A stretch of DNA of 24,706 bases. Origin: a virus. Each line of letters opens with the position of its first letter. Positions within the stretch are counted from its first letter, which is position 1. The stretch is from positions 1-24,706 of the IMG/VR virus record IMGVR_UViG_3300022202_000006. One strand, 5' to 3'. Below the pieces are notes generated by a model, which ran no database searches, was not told the DNA's origin, and saw only the letters and a list, made by a program, of their open reading frames with translations. Made by a program: the position numbers and the translations under genes. This document shows positions 22,898 through 24,706 of the stretch, piece by piece.

Positions 22898-23935
22898 CTA
22901 CTGTGCGGCAAATTGGTTGAAAGCTCCTCCGAAATCATTCGGATCTATTGCAGTTTGGCTAGATGTATGACGGCCTTTTACACCTTCTTGTTCAGCTAGT
23001 TTGTCTGCTAATTCTTTTTCCTTGGCATCAGCTATAACTTTGTCTGCTGCCGCCTTCCGTGCAACTTCTGCATCATCGACTGCTTGTGTGTTATTAGTTG
23101 CCTTTTTAAACACATTAAGCATCTCAACTATTTGCTGAGCAGATCCGTTGTCAAGTACATTATTATATGTAGCTTGAAGAATGTTTGGTTGCCCTTCAAC
23201 CCATTTTTCTACATCTGGTAAGATTGTATGAGCATCTGGGTGCTTGGCAAGTATGTCAGCCTCGTGCTGATTCTTTGCTACCGTATGCGCGGCTGCTACT
23301 GCTGGGTTAATTCTCTGATCAAGTTGGGTAGTGAGCTCTCCGATTTTTGCAGCGAAAATATTCTCTGCCTTAGCAAGAGTAGTTCTCTGAATTACCTCAA
23401 AAACTTTGGCAACTTCTGGAAAGTTTTCTACTACATCGTCAATAAGAACCTGCTCCTCTTTGGTAGGTATCTCTCTAGCAGCAGCTTCACTGTTAGCAAC
23501 TTTGGCAGCTTCATCTGCAGCAGCCTTGTCTGCAACAATCTTATCTGCAGCTGCTTTATCTGATACTGCTTTGTCTGCTATAGCCTTTATATCGGCGGCA
23601 GTTGGTGCTTCGGGAGCAGTAGGTGGATCAACTGGTGGATCAACTGGTGGATCAACTGGTGGATCAACTGGTGGATCAACTGGTGGATCAACTGGTGGAT
23701 CAACTGGTGGATCAACTAGTGGATCAACTGGTGGATCAACTGGTGGATCAACTGGTGGATCAACTGGTGGATCAACTGGTGGATCAACTGGTGGATCAAC
23801 TGGTGGATCAGCTGGTGGATCAGCTGGTACTTCTTTGTCACTGGCAGCAGCTTCGAATGCTATACCAAATGCATCGTTATCTAATTCAGTATTTTCTGTA
23901 CTGTCTGTAATAGGTGTTGTAACTTCGTCAGCCAT
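22898..23935 (-). CDS. Probable scaffolding protein with proline-repeat linker
   Basis: A 345-aa acidic protein directly before the major capsid gene; ATG 23935 follows AGGAGGATTCC. After an acidic front (DSTENTELDNDAFGIAF), residues about 38-105 are 17 four-residue units (ADPP or VDPP). A helical, Ala/Lys/Asp-rich region follows (ADKAVSDKAAADKIVADKAA), then a more globular helical part with HPDAHTILPDVEKWVEGQP, VEMLNVFKKA and a terminal DFGGAFNQFAAQ. The HPD...P.V..WV..QP segment, the acidic helical make-up and the position between portal and capsid fit phage scaffolds. The VDPP array is unusual for a scaffold. Confidence 0.75.
   Translation of the reverse strand: MADEVTTPITDSTENTELDNDAFGIAFEAAASDKEVPADPPADPPVDPPVDPPVDPPVDPPVDPPVDPPVDPLVDPPVDPPVDPPVDPPVDPPVDPPVDPPVDPPTAPEAPTAADIKAIADKAVSDKAAADKIVADKAAADEAAKVANSEAAAREIPTKEEQVLIDDVVENFPEVAKVFEVIQRTTLAKAENIFAAKIGELTTQLDQRINPAVAAAHTVAKNQHEADILAKHPDAHTILPDVEKWVEGQPNILQATYNNVLDNGSAQQIVEMLNVFKKATNNTQAVDDAEVARKAAADKVIADAKEKELADKLAEQEGVKGRHTSSQTAIDPNDFGGAFNQFAAQ
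23621..23824 (-). repeat. In-frame 12-bp tandem repeat, 17 units
   Basis: GGATCAACTGGT on the plus strand is repeated 17 times almost without change; two units at the 23824 end read GCT (Ala) instead of GTT and one has CTA (Leu). It encodes the ADPP/VDPP linker of the scaffold-like protein. The near-identity of the units points to recent expansion, so copy number may vary. Confidence 0.95.
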
Positions 23936-23957
23936 GGAATCCTCCTAGATTATGTAT

Positions 23958-23987
23958 AGTATATCAAACATACAGATGTATCGTCAA
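23958..23987 (-). promoter_or_regulatory. Sigma70-like promoter before the scaffold gene
   Basis: On the minus strand TTGACG (-35) is followed after 18 bases by TATACT (-10), with TG one base upstream of the -10 (extended -10). Its -35 overlaps the stop codon of the 67-aa gene, and the -10 lies 22 bases before the scaffold ATG. The mRNA leader would be about 15 bases and contain the AGGAGG site. It could give scaffold and capsid their own transcript. Confidence 0.5.
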
Positions 23988-24187
23988 CTAAATATACGAG
24001 ATAAATCTTTACATTCTTTGGCTCGACCTCTAGCCTCTGAATTTTCTGCACTTTCTAGTTTATCTCGATATTTATCCCTTCGTAAATTTATCAACTCAAC
24101 AACGAGTCTTAATGCTTCAGATTGCTTATATACCTCAAGCTTTTTTATTATCTCACTCTTTCTATCTCCACTCGGTGACTCGCTCAT
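23984..24187 (-). CDS. Small helical protein between portal and scaffold
   Basis: A 67-aa, highly charged, probably all-helical protein (KSEIIKKLEVYKQSEALRLV, NLRRDKYRDKLESAENSEAR). Its ATG overlaps the portal stop (ATGA), with GGAG upstream, so it is translationally coupled to the portal. No family is recognised. Its place between portal and scaffold suggests a small head assembly factor. Confidence 0.7.
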   Translation of the reverse strand: MSESPSGDRKSEIIKKLEVYKQSEALRLVVELINLRRDKYRDKLESAENSEARGRAKECKDLSRIFS

Positions 24188-24706
24188 ATCGCAACTCCTG
24201 GTTGTTCTACCTGTGGATTTGCTACAGGAGACGCTCCGGTAGCAGTAGAGAGTAAGGTACGCAGATTTTCAAGTTGCATCTTATCCTCAGTAGATTTAGC
24301 ATTGGACAAATTACTCTCTACGCGAGAAAGTATTTCTTTTATAGTAGCATCTGCAGTCGCCTGGAGAACTTGTGTATCCATCCGCTTGTTCTCTGCAGTA
24401 GCTACCATCCCTTCTGTCTTAGCAGTAGTCAGTCCTTGCTCTATCTGTACATCTTGTGACGCAGCATCTCTCATCCCTTTAATAACCTGATTCGCCTCGT
24501 CTTCAGGCATTACCCTGTCAGTAGGTAAGTCTCTTGACTCTAGACGATCTATCAACAGTCCGTATGTATCTATTATCGCTCTTTCTTCTTGTGATAACGT
24601 AGATACGAATTGATCAAGGGCTGCCCCTCGAACTTCTTTAGCTACCAGAGATATGTTACCTTTTGCTACTACCTGATAATCTCCTTTTAATTTTTCATTG
24701 GGATTA
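24184..24706 (-). CDS. Portal protein, C-terminal part (5' end outside window)
   Basis: The frame is open from the window edge to the stop at 24184, about 173 residues. It includes KLKGDYQVVAKGNISLVAKE, then VRGAALDQFVSTLSQEERAI, then EANQVIKGMRDAASQDVQIE. The GDY.V.A.G..SLVAKE..... segment is typical of the late part of phage portal proteins, before the C-terminal helical barrel. The last 100 residues are helical and Gln/Ala/Thr-rich (TEGMVATAENKRMDTQ), ending GVAI. The portal forms the dodecameric ring through which DNA is packaged and released. The TTG at 24555 is internal, not the start. Neighbouring scaffold and capsid genes support the call. Confidence 0.8.
   Translation of the reverse strand, partial: NPNEKLKGDYQVVAKGNISLVAKEVRGAALDQFVSTLSQEERAIIDTYGLLIDRLESRDLPTDRVMPEDEANQVIKGMRDAASQDVQIEQGLTTAKTEGMVATAENKRMDTQVLQATADATIKEILSRVESNLSNAKSTEDKMQLENLRTLLSTATGASPVANPQVEQPGVAI

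Noticed and set aside
23621-23824. CRISPR-like array
   Set aside because: Units are 12 bases, directly adjacent and without spacers, inside a coding frame.
23406-23948. Long plus-strand frames through the 12-base array, rich in GGST or in DQLV units
   Set aside because: They are by-products of a 12-base repeat that is open in several frames. The minus-strand frame has a strong ribosome binding site, a promoter candidate and phage gene context.
24184-24555. A separate 123-aa gene starting at TTG 24555
   Set aside because: The frame continues open to the window edge with portal-like sequence and TTG 24555 has no ribosome binding site. It is the end of a longer gene.
24666-24676. AAAAGGAGATTATC as a ribosome binding site near the window edge (minus strand)
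   Set aside because: No start codon follows at a proper distance. The bases encode part of KLKGDYQ in the portal frame.

Overview
The window is a stretch of tailed bacteriophage (Caudoviricetes) or prophage DNA, densely coding throughout: no gap between genes reaches 100 bases. It holds two convergent blocks. The plus-strand block (42 to 4645) carries small early or accessory genes, and the minus-strand block (24706 to 4642) carries the virion morphogenesis genes. No tRNA, rRNA, integrase, transposase or CRISPR array was seen. The host cannot be named from the sequence. Strong Shine-Dalgarno sites (AGGAGG, AAGGAG) and frequent GTG starts show bacterial translation signals.

Plus-strand block, in order: a flavin-dependent thymidylate synthase (ThyX, RHRx7S motif); a 60-aa acidic protein; a protein with an N-terminal helical domain and a C-terminal Lar-like zinc ribbon; two tandem paralogues of unknown function with nearly identical 3' ends; a phospholipase A2-like HD-motif protein; two small phage proteins; and a minimal RNA/DNA ligase-type nucleotidyltransferase. 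A degenerate repeat of about 26 bases sits between several of these genes. One copy lies inside the last codons of the huge minus-strand gene, which suggests exchange of small gene cassettes.

Minus-strand block, in transcription order: C-terminal end of the portal protein (its 5' end lies beyond 24706); a 67-aa protein; a scaffold-like protein with 17 copies of a 12-bp repeat; the N4-gp56-type major capsid protein; two small beta-rich structural or decoration proteins; a fibre-like protein with a C1q/TNF-like C-terminus; two small proteins; a head-tail adaptor; a probable beta-propeller stabilisation or tail-hub protein; a beta-rich protein; a 13-fold LP-repeat protein; two further structural proteins; a 657-aa helical rod-like protein; a 383-aa virion-associated protein; and a 1938-aa polyvalent protein with a HExxH zincin motif. 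No tape measure, tail tube, sheath or baseplate gene lies between the adaptor and the end of the block. This points to a short-tailed (podovirus-type) particle, with the large proteins as likely ejected or internal virion proteins (inference).

Many minus-strand genes overlap by ATGA or TAATG, which implies translational coupling. Hairpins on both sides of the capsid gene and a sigma70-like promoter before the scaffold gene suggest separate dosing of scaffold and capsid. The two blocks meet at a shared TTAA in which both stop codons overlap, with no room for a terminator between them.
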